A stretch of DNA of 64,000 bases. Origin: Rhodococcus rhodochrous (lineage in GTDB: Bacteria; Actinomycetota; Actinomycetes; Mycobacteriales; Mycobacteriaceae). Shown here one piece after another: positions 37,401 through 45,738 of this stretch (positions within the stretch are counted from its first letter, which is position 1; each line of letters begins with the position of its first letter). Location: positions 1,736,001-1,800,000 of the forward strand of contig NZ_CP027557.1 of the NCBI RefSeq assembly GCF_014854695.1, read 5' to 3'. A program made the position numbers and the translations under genes. Under the pieces are notes generated by a model. The model was given only the letters and a program-made list of their open reading frames with translations. It had not been told where the DNA came from and searched no databases.

Positions 37401-39986
37401 CTCGGCGGGTGTCAGGGCACGGAAACCGCCGTAGCGGTACGACGCGTCGTCGAGACCGTGCGCGTCGGAGAGGCGGTGCAGCGGCAGCAGACGCAGTGCG
37501 TCGGTCAGGTCCGGCTCGGCCTCCTTCTCGACGGGCAGCGTGGACGGTTCCTCGGTCATGTCCACGAAGCCGCGTACGGCGGTCGTGCCGAACGAGTGAC
37601 CGGCGCCCTCGGCGCGCTCCTTGAACAGACCCAGCAGTGGGACGTCCTTCTCGGTCTCGACTGTGAGGGCGCGACGGTGCCAGTCGGCGACGGCCTGCGC
37701 GAGGGTGGTGAAACCGACACCGCCGACCGGGGACTTGACGTTCGGGAACCAGCGCGCGAGCACCTCGTCGCTCGTGTCGAGATAGCTCGGCTCGAAGAAC
37801 TCACCGCCGATGTACGACTCGACGGTGCACAGGCCGACGCGTCCCATCGTCTTCATGAGCGACTTCTCGGCGGCCTTGCGGAACTTCAGGAACGCGGCGT
37901 CGGCGTCGTCGCCGAACTTCTCCTCGGCGCGCATCTGCACCGTGAGCGGATACACCGCAGCGGCACCGAAGCCGAGGGTCGCGGCGATGTGATGCGACGA
38001 GAACAACTGTCCGGACTCGACGATGACGGACACGCGCAGACGCAGTCCCTCGTCGATCAGGCGCTGGTTGACCGCGGCGACGGTGAGCACCATCGGCAGT
38101 CCGGCGCGGTCGGTGGAGACGTGCCGGTCGGTGAGCACGGCGATGCCACCGGATTCGCGAGCGAAATCGGCAATGGCCTCGGCTGTACCGTCGATCGCGG
38201 CGGCGAGCGCGGCCGCGTTCGCCTTCGCGTCGTCGAAGACGGGGGAGTACAGCATCTCGAATCGCCGCACCGGGGTGTCGGACTGCTCGCGGATACGCAG
38301 CATGTCGAGGTGCGTGAGGATCGGGGTGGGCACCACGATCTGGGTCGCGGACGAGGCGGGAGCACCGCTACCGGGACGGGCACCGAGCGCGACGCGCAGG
38401 GTCATGCCGTCCGCCTCGCGGATCGAGTCCAGCGACGGGTTGGTGACCTGGGCGAAGCGCTGCGAGAAGTACTTGGCCACACCGCCTTCCTGATCCGACA
38501 GCGCGTTGATGGCGTTGCCGTAACCCATCGCGGAGATGCGTTCCTGACCCGAGGCGAGCATCGGGTCGAGCATGAACCGGAAGGACTCCTGGTTGATGCT
38601 GTAGGACACGTAGCGCTGGTAGCGGCCGAGATCGCCGTTGTAGCGCAGCGGGGAACCGGCCTTCTCGGCGGGAACCTCGGGCAGGGCGTCGAGATCGCGG
38701 CGGGCCTCGTCGACGAGCGACGCGTAATCCTGCCGGGCAGCAAGAAGTTCGAGTGCCTCGACGGTTCCGTAGGAGCGGCGCGTGCGGTGATCGAAGTACA
38801 GCATGCCGCCGGCCTCGATGCGGCCGCGACGCAGCACGGTCTCGGGCGCGAAATCGAACTGACCGGCCTCGGAGGTGACGGCGAGGTACTCCTCGGTCTC
38901 CACGGTGCGCAGCGGGCGCAGGCCGAGGCGGTCGAGGCGCGCGCCGACGACGGTGCCGTTGCCGAAGATCAGCGCCGCGGGGCCGTCGTTCTTCTCCTCG
39001 TACAGCGAGAAGAACTCGAGCATCGCGCGGACCTGCGGCGACAGCTCGGTGTCGTTCTCCCAGGCCGGCGGCATCATCTGCACGACGGCGGTGACGAGGT
39101 CGAGGTCGTTGTGGGCGATGCGCGAGGCCAGGGTCTGATCGAAGCGGCAGCTGTCGGACTGTCCCGGCGGGCGGATGATGTCGCGGCCCATCGCGCGGGC
39201 GAGGGCGCCCTCGAACAGCCGGTTCTTGCGATCGGTGTTCAGTTCGCCGTTGTGCGCCATGAGGCGGAACGGCTGCGCCATCGTCGGATGCGGATCGGTG
39301 TTCGTCGAGAACCGGGTGTGGAAGAACAGGGTGTGCACCGCGTGCCGCGGATCGGTGAGATCGCGGAAGTACGGGATGACCTCGTGAGAGTTCAAGCGGT
39401 TCTTGAGAACCTGCGTGCGCGCACTGAGCGAGAGCGGGTACAGCCCGCCCAGTTCCGGCTCGGTGTAGGCGCGGGCCTCGACCTCGAGGAGCACGTCGTG
39501 CAGCAGCCGGTCGAACTCGTCGACGGTCTCGCACGCGTCGGGCCGGGTGAAGATCCACTGCCGGATCGGCAGCTGGTATTTCGTTGCGGCAGGACGTAAC
39601 ACGCTGTCGTCGACGGGAACGTCGCGCACCGTGAGCACGGTGACCCCGGCTCCGGCGAGTGCCGACGAGACGAGTTCCTCGGCATCGGCATGCGCCGCGG
39701 GATCGGTGGGGAGGAAGAAGTTTCCGACACCGAAGTTCCCTTCCTGCAGGGGCGTTCCGGTGATCTCGGAGAAGAAGGCGACCGACAGGTCCACGTTGAT
39801 GCCGGCTCCGTCGCCGACACCCTCTGCGGACATGCCACCGCGGTGCGGCACGACGCACAGGGCTTCGTGGCCGCGGGTGAGCACGTCGTGGGTCTGCACC
39901 CCGTCCTTGCGGGTGATGAAACCGACACCACAACTGCTCTTGTCCAGCGTGCTGTCGTACAGGCCGGTGTCACTGGCGTGCGTCAC
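34491..39986 (-). CDS. gltB: Glutamate synthase large subunit (GltB), extended form
   Basis: A 1831-aa protein, against about 1500 for typical GltB. Order: Ntn glutaminase with nucleophile Cys19 (SSCGVGFI) after an 18-residue propeptide; the central domain; an insert before the FMN domain (roughly 900-1005); the FMN barrel (1005-1400); a 3Fe-4S cysteine set Cys1260, Cys1266, Cys1270 (C-x5-C-x3-C); the GXGXG helix; then about 140 extra C-terminal residues. Function: glutamine plus 2-oxoglutarate to two glutamates. The GTG at 39986 has an aggagg site 7 nt upstream; an earlier ATG at 40169 gives an Arg-rich leader unlike the family. A GltD-type small subunit is absent; the diflavin reductase gene overlaps its stop. 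Confidence 0.92.
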   Translation of the reverse strand: MTHASDTGLYDSTLDKSSCGVGFITRKDGVQTHDVLTRGHEALCVVPHRGGMSAEGVGDGAGINVDLSVAFFSEITGTPLQEGNFGVGNFFLPTDPAAHADAEELVSSALAGAGVTVLTVRDVPVDDSVLRPAATKYQLPIRQWIFTRPDACETVDEFDRLLHDVLLEVEARAYTEPELGGLYPLSLSARTQVLKNRLNSHEVIPYFRDLTDPRHAVHTLFFHTRFSTNTDPHPTMAQPFRLMAHNGELNTDRKNRLFEGALARAMGRDIIRPPGQSDSCRFDQTLASRIAHNDLDLVTAVVQMMPPAWENDTELSPQVRAMLEFFSLYEEKNDGPAALIFGNGTVVGARLDRLGLRPLRTVETEEYLAVTSEAGQFDFAPETVLRRGRIEAGGMLYFDHRTRRSYGTVEALELLAARQDYASLVDEARRDLDALPEVPAEKAGSPLRYNGDLGRYQRYVSYSINQESFRFMLDPMLASGQERISAMGYGNAINALSDQEGGVAKYFSQRFAQVTNPSLDSIREADGMTLRVALGARPGSGAPASSATQIVVPTPILTHLDMLRIREQSDTPVRRFEMLYSPVFDDAKANAAALAAAIDGTAEAIADFARESGGIAVLTDRHVSTDRAGLPMVLTVAAVNQRLIDEGLRLRVSVIVESGQLFSSHHIAATLGFGAAAVYPLTVQMRAEEKFGDDADAAFLKFRKAAEKSLMKTMGRVGLCTVESYIGGEFFEPSYLDTSDEVLARWFPNVKSPVGGVGFTTLAQAVADWHRRALTVETEKDVPLLGLFKERAEGAGHSFGTTAVRGFVDMTEEPSTLPVEKEAEPDLTDALRLLPLHRLSDAHGLDDASYRYGGFRALTPAEIDAFEITPGYRAFARTMADERAQRPAALRDVLALPADVTFAVTAEDFTKEMGRFARFGNNSMLVRGISAARVGESEFVLRLTGPLADDHRRPDALAASLVARFGDGIVSHRCYGDTLTVHAIGDAARYLEQVRQAPLSVRLDRVQPAHEITPTLASGAMSHGALNSNAHEAVAHGTNMVGGMSNCGEGGEHISRYGTIRGSRIKQFASGRFGVWAGYLADPMLEEIEIKIAQGAKPGEGGQLPAKKVTVEIAAARGATPGVELVSPPPHHDTYSIEDLAQLIHDAKAARVRVIVKLVSSEGIGTIAVGVAKAGADVINVAGNTGGTGAASVTSLKYAGRSAEIGVAEVHQALTANGLRDKVVLRCSGAHQTASDVIASALLGADSFEFGTTALMMLGCVMAKNCNVKCPAGLTTNPEVFNGDPRAMAQYLLNVAHETRELLARLGLRSLRDARGRADLLHLLDHPSSVGRLDLRAMLAVLPEVHIDNPVYMEKDYSLDEAWVARLREALVDGMELTVALGDGVQLTNNNKSVGAQLAIDIERMLNHEDLGVLPAVLDDERGRRWLRDGTVTITTSGSAGLSFGAFCNDGMHIEHTGTANDGVGKGQCGGQIVLRSPGGGSDDRGGNVLIGNFALFGATGGRLFVEGEAGDRFAVRNSGATAVVEGVGEFACEYMTNGAVLNIGEFGKGFGNGMSGGFVYQYDPEGLLPRKASADSIVLGSITGDDPQAAIHNAAVLQLLHLHVEATGSVKARFLIDNWQVEQHRFAYGMPRALLQYQDLDEILAAASRKDLAAEVATALVAHQVRKFKENYRSGVPVAGGVTPDATDTEAMYALLNNYTVLAAAQEMALQKVPGATDVADPAVQKAARNLLLTEDFFLVAKLERYALAAIADHTDEQLAALVADKRLNDYKQALALRNVRSVDAPGTYGWILLQSRKNLDAAGRLPGYEELFARNAVPNVLTSTMGVSA

Positions 39987-40315
39987 GGACGTCCTCCTCG
40001 GTGCATCGAAATCGGCGTCGACCGGCAGTGACGATGCGAAGAAGAGGGAACGCGTGGGAAGGCGCAGCTCCTGAGGTGCATAGACGTGTGCCGGAGACGA
40101 TGTGTGTGAATGCAGACGTCTTTGTCCGAATGCGCCGTGCGTTGCGACGGTGGAGCGCGCGAGCAGCAATGGCCAGTGTAGCGCACGTGTTAACTCCGAT
40201 GACGGCGGGATACATCACAACCCGCCGGGAGTAAACGCTGTATTGCGGGAGGGGTCTTCGCTACGCTCGCGCCCAACGGCGTCGACAGGCCGGCCTACGA
40301 GCAGGGGAGAGCGAT
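39987..40315. promoter_or_regulatory. Divergent intergenic region gltB / aldehyde dehydrogenase
   Basis: 329 bp without a convincing gene. It should hold the gltB promoter (minus strand) and the aldehyde dehydrogenase promoter (plus strand). A 6-bp inverted repeat (ggcggg at 40204-40209 with cccgcc at 40221-40226) lies mid-way. I find no clear GlnR or AmtR box. A tacgct at 40262 could be a weak -10 for the plus strand, but it is not certain. Confidence 0.35.
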
Positions 40316-41740
40316 ATGACCGACATTCTCGACCGCACGAAGATCTACATCGACGGGCAGTGGGTGGACTCCGACGGCAGCGGCCGCATCGAGGTCGTGA
40401 ATCCGGCGACCGAAGAGGTCGTCGCGGTGGTCGCCGAGGGTGTCGCCTCCGATGTCGATCGAGCCGTCGCCGCGGCGAAGGCCGCCTTCCCGGCCTGGGC
40501 CGCGCTCAGTGGCGCGTCACGTGCCGCCTACCTGGAGAAGGTCTCCTCGCTGGCGAACGAGCGCGCCGACGAGCTCACGAGGGTCGTCTCCCAGGACATG
40601 GGGATGCCCGCCCACTTCGCGCGTGCCATCCAGGTCGGTATGCCGCTGAAGAACATCGCCGGCTATGCGTCGCTGGCCGGAACGTACGACTTCGACGACC
40701 AGGAGATCGGCAACGCCCTGGTCGTGCGCGAACCCATCGGGGTCGTCGGGGCGATCACCCCGTGGAACTACCCGCTGCACCAGGTGGTGCTGAAGGTGTT
40801 CGCCGCGCTCGCCGCCGGATGCACCGTGGTGCTCAAGCCCACCGAGGTCGCGCCGCTGGTGACCTATGCGCTCGTCGACATCGTCGACGAGGCCGGCCTG
40901 CCGCCGGGCGTGTTCAACCTCGTCAGCGGTTACGGGCCGGTCGTCGGCGAGGCCATCGCCGCGCACCCCGACATCGACATGGTGTCGTTCACGGGCTCGA
41001 CGCGTGCCGGCAAGCGCGTCTCGGTCGTTGCCGCGGAGACGGTGAAGAAGGTCGCGCTCGAACTCGGCGGCAAGTCGGCCAACATCATCCTCGACGACGC
41101 CGACCTCACCGCGGCCGTCACCGAGGGTGTCGGCAAGTGCTTCCTCAACTCCGGCCAGACCTGCACCGCACTGACCCGCATGCTCGTCCCCGCCGACCGT
41201 CTGCAGGAGGCCACCGCCATCGCCGAGCAGGTCGCGCGGGCCTACACGGTCGGGCTGCCCGACGATCCGTCGTCGAAGCTCGGCCCGCTCGTCAGCGGAA
41301 CGCAGCAGGCACGCGTGAAGGCGTACATCGACAAGGGCGTCGAGGAGGGTGCCGAACTGGTGCTCGACGGACGCGAAACCGAGTTCACCACCGGCTACTT
41401 CGTCGGCCCGACCGTGTTCACGAACGTCGCGCCGGAGATGACGATCGCCCGCGAGGAGATCTTCGGGCCGGTGCTGTCGATCATCGGATACCAGGACGAG
41501 GACGACGCGGTGCGCATCGCCAACGACAGCGAGTACGGCCTGTCCGGCGGGGTCTGGTCGGCCGACCCGGCGCGAGCGGAGGCGGTGGCCCGCCGGATGC
41601 GCACCGGTCAGGTCTACATCAACGGCGGCGCTTTCAACACCGACGCACCCTTCGGTGGTTACAAGCAGTCGGGTATCGGACGCGAGGCCGGCGTTTTCGG
41701 GCTCGAGGAGTTCCTGGAGATCAAGACGATCCTGCGCTGA
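40316..41740 (+). CDS. Aldehyde dehydrogenase family protein
   Basis: A 474-aa NAD(P)-dependent ALDH with the catalytic Glu249 in ALELGGKSA and nucleophile Cys283 in NSGQTCTA; the GSTRAGKRV cofactor loop and [12 protein letters not shown] are also present. It oxidises an aldehyde to its acid. The N-terminal [12 protein letters not shown] is common to betaine-, benzaldehyde- and gamma-aminobutyraldehyde-type enzymes, so substrate choice is open. The ATG at 40316 follows a ggggagagcgat ribosome region. The SDR gene converges on it from the other strand. Confidence 0.92.
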   Translation: MTDILDRTKIYIDGQWVDSDGSGRIEVVNPATEEVVAVVAEGVASDVDRAVAAAKAAFPAWAALSGASRAAYLEKVSSLANERADELTRVVSQDMGMPAHFARAIQVGMPLKNIAGYASLAGTYDFDDQEIGNALVVREPIGVVGAITPWNYPLHQVVLKVFAALAAGCTVVLKPTEVAPLVTYALVDIVDEAGLPPGVFNLVSGYGPVVGEAIAAHPDIDMVSFTGSTRAGKRVSVVAAETVKKVALELGGKSANIILDDADLTAAVTEGVGKCFLNSGQTCTALTRMLVPADRLQEATAIAEQVARAYTVGLPDDPSSKLGPLVSGTQQARVKAYIDKGVEEGAELVLDGRETEFTTGYFVGPTVFTNVAPEMTIAREEIFGPVLSIIGYQDEDDAVRIANDSEYGLSGGVWSADPARAEAVARRMRTGQVYINGGAFNTDAPFGGYKQSGIGREAGVFGLEEFLEIKTILR

Positions 41741-41767
41741 CGGTGCCGCATCGTTTCGTCGGACCGG

Positions 41768-42565
41768 TCAGTAGTAGACCGCGCCGGGCACGCCACCGCC
41801 CACAGCGATCGCGTCGCCGGTGATGCCGATGCTGCGCGGGCTCGCGAGGAACGCGACGACGTCGGCGACCTCGCTCGCGTCGATGAGGCGGTTCACGGAG
41901 TTCTTCGCGATCTGCTGTTCGAGTTCGGCTACCGGCGTGCCGGTCTCGGCCGACTCCTCGGCCAGGCGTGCCGCCAGCCGCTCGGTGCGGGTCCGGCCGG
42001 GGTGCACCACGGTGACGTTGATGCCGTGAGGGCCGAGTTCGTCGGCGAGGTTCTTCGTCACAGCCGCAACGCTGACGTTCCGGACCGTCTGGGCGATGGA
42101 GTTCGCGCTGCGCGCACCGAGGCCGCTGATGTTGATGATCCGGCCCCAGCCCTGTTCGATCAGATAGGGAGCGACGGCGCGTGCGGTGCGCAGGCAGCCG
42201 AGGACCTTGATCTCGACCTCGTTGCGCACGACGTCGTCGGTGGTCGCGGCGAAGTCCGTCGGCTTGTTGGCGCTCCAGGGAGTGGCGGCGGAGTTGACGA
42301 GGATGTCGACCCCGCCGAGTTCGGCGACGGCCCGCGCGACCAGCGCGTCGACCGAGGCCTGGTCGCCGGTGTCGGTGGGCACGGGAACGATTCGTCGCCC
42401 GGTCTCCTCCGAGAGGGTCTTCGCTGCGATGTCGAGATCGGCCGCGGTACGGGCCGCGATCACCACGTCGGCGCCTTCGGTGGCCAGTGCCCGCGCGATG
42501 GCGTAGCCGATGCCGCGGCTACCGCCGGTGACGATGGCCCTCTTCGCGGTGAGTCCGAGATCCAT
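41768..42565 (-). CDS. Short-chain dehydrogenase/reductase lacking the catalytic Tyr and Lys
   Basis: A 265-aa Rossmann protein with the nucleotide-binding TGGSRGIG (13-20), NSAA near 91, and Ser147 (NISGLG). At the YxxxK position the sequence is AQTVRNVSVAAV, with Gln159 in place of Tyr and Asn163 in place of Lys. The fold and cofactor site are intact, but standard SDR chemistry would be lost or changed. It may bind a ligand or use a different proton relay, as reported for some divergent SDRs. The ATG at 42565 has an aggagcag site. It converges with the aldehyde dehydrogenase (28 bp apart). Confidence 0.87.
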   Translation of the reverse strand: MDLGLTAKRAIVTGGSRGIGYAIARALATEGADVVIAARTAADLDIAAKTLSEETGRRIVPVPTDTGDQASVDALVARAVAELGGVDILVNSAATPWSANKPTDFAATTDDVVRNEVEIKVLGCLRTARAVAPYLIEQGWGRIINISGLGARSANSIAQTVRNVSVAAVTKNLADELGPHGINVTVVHPGRTRTERLAARLAEESAETGTPVAELEQQIAKNSVNRLIDASEVADVVAFLASPRSIGITGDAIAVGGGVPGAVYY

Positions 42566-42676
42566 GCTGCTCCTGTCCGTTCTTCGGGGATGTCCCGACG
42601 GTATGCCGACAGGGGAGCGGGCGGCCACGTTTGCGACCGGCGTGATGCGAATCGGTGGACGGCTCCGGGTACGGCG

Positions 42677-42708
42677 ACGGCCCCCGCACCGTGTGGTGCG
42701 GGGGCCGT
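42677..42708. terminator. Terminator after the chorismate mutase gene
   Basis: A perfect 14-bp GC-rich stem (42677-42690 with 42695-42708) with a 4-nt loop. It starts 12 bp beyond the 3' end of the minus-strand chorismate mutase gene and would end that transcript. There is no T-run. Confidence 0.75.
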
Positions 42709-42720
42709 CGGTTGTAGGTC

Positions 42721-43017
42721 TCAGGCCTTGCGGGTGCGGCCGAGGCGCAGCAGCGTCATCGCGAGCGTGCTGCCGTCGGTGCCGAGTTCGGCGAAGCGTC
42801 CCAGGACGGCCATTTCCTCGGCCTGTGCTTCGCGGCTCGCGTCGGTGCCCTTCGCGGATGCTCCGGCGCGCTGAACGAGCTCCGAACGCCGCTTGATCAC
42901 CGCGAGCAGCTGAGCGTCGAGCTCCTTGATCTGCTCGAACAGCTCCCCGAGCTCTGCCTCGGCCGACGAAGCTTCGCCGACGGACGCGATGCCAGGCGAA
43001 TCAAGCTGGACAGTCAT
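42721..43017 (-). CDS. Chorismate mutase (AroQ-delta-type, short)
   Basis: A 98-aa all-alpha protein. The core helix QIKELDAQLLAVIKRRSEL carries the Arg/Lys pattern of the AroQ fold, and the C-terminus (RFAELG, then LLRLGRTRKA) matches the actinobacterial secondary chorismate mutase (Rv0948c). That enzyme converts chorismate to prephenate for Phe/Tyr and is activated by binding DAHP synthase. The ATG at 43017 has a ggaggagtctgc site. A longer upstream frame exists but is not supported. Confidence 0.85.
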   Translation of the reverse strand: MTVQLDSPGIASVGEASSAEAELGELFEQIKELDAQLLAVIKRRSELVQRAGASAKGTDASREAQAEEMAVLGRFAELGTDGSTLAMTLLRLGRTRKA

Positions 43018-43336
43018 GCAGACTCCTCCGGTCTCGTCTGAATCGTCACAGATTGTGTCGTGCTCACGCCTATAGGTGTTACCGACACGTAGGGAAAAAT
43101 TCTCGCGAGACTCTCCCATGCGCGTCCTGTCCCTTCAGAAACGGCCGTGACCTGGTTCAACACTCTGATGACCGAGGGGTATGTTAATTGTCACACCGAC
43201 CGGTGCCAACTCGTGTGCCCGTCGGTGACATCGCGCCCGAAGGGTCCGCATCGGGTCCGCCGCTCGAGGTAGCGTTCCGGCCGACCGGCAGGGCCGAGGA
43301 CGTCGGGGCTCCTCGGTACACCGGGAGGGGAGACCG
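43018..43336. promoter_or_regulatory. Intergenic region, chorismate mutase to membrane protein
   Basis: 319 bp without a credible gene. The left part should hold the chorismate mutase promoter (minus strand); the right part leads into the membrane protein (plus). An AT-richer island near 43180 (tgttaattgtcacac) is a possible regulatory site, but I see no defined motif or repeat. Confidence 0.3.
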
Positions 43337-44266
43337 ATGCGACGACCTGTTGTCCCGTGGGGTGGGCGCGGCACGGAGGCTGCGACTTCCGACACCGAAC
43401 CGACGTCCGATACCGAACCGCCGAGCGAATGGCAGCACGGCACGCGCAATCTGCACGTGTACGCAGCGGCCGGCGCGGCGGTGCTCGTGGCGGTCTTCGC
43501 AGCGGCCCGCGGAGCGGGGGCGTGGAGCACCGATTCGGTGGGTGCCGACCGCTTCTATTCGATCCTGGCGCTGCTGATGCTGCTGACGGCGGCCTTCGGA
43601 GCCACCTTCTGGTGGCCTACCGGATCCGGGGGTCGGCGACCGCCGTCGTCACCACCGAGCCGCACACCGCGGGTCCGGTACGTCGAGACGGCCGGTCGCG
43701 GCGGTACCGAGATCGGGGGCCGCCGTCCCGTCTTCGGTCTGCTGCTCGCGATGGTGCTGTGCGGGACGTTCCTCTCGCTCGGCGCCGCCGTGGAAATCGT
43801 GGTCGGGAACGAGGGGCTACCCCTCGTGGCGCTGGTGCTGGCGTTCGTCGCCGGGGTGTGCCTGGCCTTCCTCGTGGAGGTGGCACTCGGGCGCATCCGG
43901 GCCGGTTCGCTCGTTCTCGGACCGGACGGGATCAGGTTGCGCGGCTGGTTCGTGGAGTCCTACCTGCCGTGGGTCTCGGTGCGGGGTCTCCGTGCGATCG
44001 ACCGGGGGTTCCCGGAGATCTGGATCGAGGGGCACGGGTCGGCGGCGTGGGCGCGTCGACGCACGAGTCGGGTGTTCCTCTTCGAGCGCCTGCCGCCCGA
44101 ACCCCGGATCGAGGTGGACTCACGGCATCTGGCCGTCGATCCCGTGCAGTTGTACCTCTTCCTCGAGTTCTATGTGGAGCATCCTCGCCACCGCCGTGAA
44201 CTGGGCACACCGGCGGCTGCGGAACGTCTCGTGGAGGGTCCTCCGTTCACCCTCGACGACGAGTGA
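43337..44266 (+). CDS. Hypothetical membrane protein
   Basis: A 309-aa protein of unknown function. The N-terminal 40 residues are polar and acidic; two TM segments follow (about 40-58 and 74-92), a basic loop, then two more (about 132-155 and 163-185). The C-terminal half is soluble, with a DGIRLRGWFVESYLPW segment and an Arg-rich patch. There is no lipobox or known enzyme motif. It ends 193 bp before the thiolase gene. It may be an actinobacterial orphan. Confidence 0.7.
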   Translation: MRRPVVPWGGRGTEAATSDTEPTSDTEPPSEWQHGTRNLHVYAAAGAAVLVAVFAAARGAGAWSTDSVGADRFYSILALLMLLTAAFGATFWWPTGSGGRRPPSSPPSRTPRVRYVETAGRGGTEIGGRRPVFGLLLAMVLCGTFLSLGAAVEIVVGNEGLPLVALVLAFVAGVCLAFLVEVALGRIRAGSLVLGPDGIRLRGWFVESYLPWVSVRGLRAIDRGFPEIWIEGHGSAAWARRRTSRVFLFERLPPEPRIEVDSRHLAVDPVQLYLFLEFYVEHPRHRRELGTPAAAERLVEGPPFTLDDE

Positions 44267-44458
44267 AAATGGCGTAGTCAGTATTGTAGAATGGCGTTTC
44301 CGTCCCCGTTCCTGCAACGTGTGTTCGGGCCATCGCGATCGCGGCACTCGGTGCCGTAGCATCGAGTCAGACGCTTCGGGAGGACGCCTTCCCGAAGATC
44401 CGTGCGCTCGGCGGTGCCGGCGCGTGGACCCCAGGTGTTCGACCAGATTGGACGAGAA

Positions 44459-45643
44459 ATGACCGCTCCGGAACGCATCGTCATCGTCGACGGCGCACGC
44501 ACCCCCGTCGGCAGCTTCGGCGGCGCACTCAAGGACGTACCCGCGCACGAACTCGGCGCCACCGCCGTACGCGAGGCGCTGCAGCGCTCGGGTGTCGCAG
44601 GTGAGGACATCGACGAGGTCGTCATGGGCTGCATCGGTCAGGTCGGTGCCGACGCCTACAACGCCCGTCGTGTCACCCTCGCCGCCGGACTTCCCGTCTC
44701 CACCCCGGCCCTGACCGTCAACCGCCTGTGCGGCTCGGGTCTGCAGGCCGTGTGGTCCGCGGCCCAGGAGATCCGGTGGGGTGCCGCGGAGATCACCGTC
44801 GCAGGTGGCGACGAGAGCATGTCGCGCATGCCGTTCTACGACTTCGGTGCCCGCAACGGCTACAAGCTCGGCAACCGCGAGCTCGTCGACGGCACCGTCG
44901 GCATGCTCACCGACCCGTTCAGCGGACAGCACATGGGTGTCACGGCCGAGAACGTCGCCCGCGAGTACGGCGTCAGCCGCGAGCAGCAGGACGAGTTCGC
45001 CCTCGAATCGCAGCGCCGCGCCGCCACCGACGCCGCGAAGGCCGCCTTCGCCGAGGAGATCACCCCGGTCGAGATCGGTGGCCGCAAGCCTGTCACCGTC
45101 ACCGAGGACGAGCACCCCAAGCCCGACACCACCCTCGAGGTGCTCGGCAAGCTGCGTTCGGCGTTCATCAAGGACGGCACCGTCACCGCCGGTAACGCCT
45201 CCGGCATCAACGACGGCGCTGCTGCGCTCGTCCTGGCCCGCGAGTCGGTCGCCCGCGAACGCGGCCTCGGTGCCTCCGTCGTACTCGAGTCGGTGGTCAC
45301 CGCGGCGATGGAGCCCGAGCTGATGGGCTACGCCCCGACCCTCGCGCTGGTGAAGCTGTTCGAGCAGAACGGCCTGACGCCGGCCGACATCGACACCGTC
45401 GAGCTCAACGAGGCATTCGCCTCGCAGGCCCTCGCGGTGGCGCGCGACGCCAAGCTCGACCCGGAGAAGACCAACCCCTACGGCGGTGCGATCGCCCTGG
45501 GCCACCCGGTCGGCGCGACCGGCGCGATCCTGACGCTGCGCGTCGCCAAGGACCTGATCCGCCGCGATCTCGAACTCGGTGTCGTCACCATGTGCATCGG
45601 TGGCGGACAGGCACTCGCCGCGCTGCTGCGCCGCGTGTCCTGA
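44459..45643 (+). CDS. Acetyl-CoA acetyltransferase (thiolase)
   Basis: A 394-aa thiolase. The active-site residues are visible: Cys91 in NRLCGSGLQA, the NEAFA block, His in GHPVGATG, and the second Cys in MCIGGGQ. The family either condenses two acyl-CoA units (biosynthetic) or cleaves 3-ketoacyl-CoA; the short insert and context do not settle which. The ATG at 44459 precedes the family start. Downstream a hairpin separates it from the convergent Wadjet operon. Confidence 0.92.
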   Translation: MTAPERIVIVDGARTPVGSFGGALKDVPAHELGATAVREALQRSGVAGEDIDEVVMGCIGQVGADAYNARRVTLAAGLPVSTPALTVNRLCGSGLQAVWSAAQEIRWGAAEITVAGGDESMSRMPFYDFGARNGYKLGNRELVDGTVGMLTDPFSGQHMGVTAENVAREYGVSREQQDEFALESQRRAATDAAKAAFAEEITPVEIGGRKPVTVTEDEHPKPDTTLEVLGKLRSAFIKDGTVTAGNASGINDGAAALVLARESVARERGLGASVVLESVVTAAMEPELMGYAPTLALVKLFEQNGLTPADIDTVELNEAFASQALAVARDAKLDPEKTNPYGGAIALGHPVGATGAILTLRVAKDLIRRDLELGVVTMCIGGGQALAALLRRVS

Positions 45644-45666
45644 TCCGGGCACTCCCTGAAGGACCC

Positions 45667-45706
45667 GACTGTGGCGGGCGCGATCCCTATCGCGTCCGCC
45701 GCAGTC
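45667..45706. terminator. Hairpin between thiolase and the SMC-like gene
   Basis: Two 17-nt arms (45667-45683 and 45690-45706) pair with two wobble-compatible mismatches around a 6-nt loop. It lies 23 bp past the thiolase stop and 32 bp from the 3' end of the minus-strand operon, so it can act in both directions. Confidence 0.7.
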
Positions 45707-45738
45707 GTCTCCGAAGCCCGGTCATGTCTCCGGCTCGG

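Noticed and set aside
36096..39599. 1167-codon open frame on the plus strand, antisense to gltB
   Set aside because: High-GC third-position bias on the minus strand leaves a long antisense frame. Its translation is Arg/Gly/Val/Asp-rich without domain motifs, while gltB on the other strand has complete motifs throughout.
39987..40169. Extended gltB N-terminus starting at 40169
   Set aside because: It would place 61 Arg/Ser-rich residues before the glutaminase propeptide. The GTG at 39986 has an aggagg site and leaves Cys19 close to the N-terminus, as needed for propeptide removal.
42566..42628. Upstream in-frame extension of the SDR gene to 42628
   Set aside because: The extension is Arg/Ser/Pro-rich, not conserved in SDRs, and the ATG at 42565 has a strong ribosome site.
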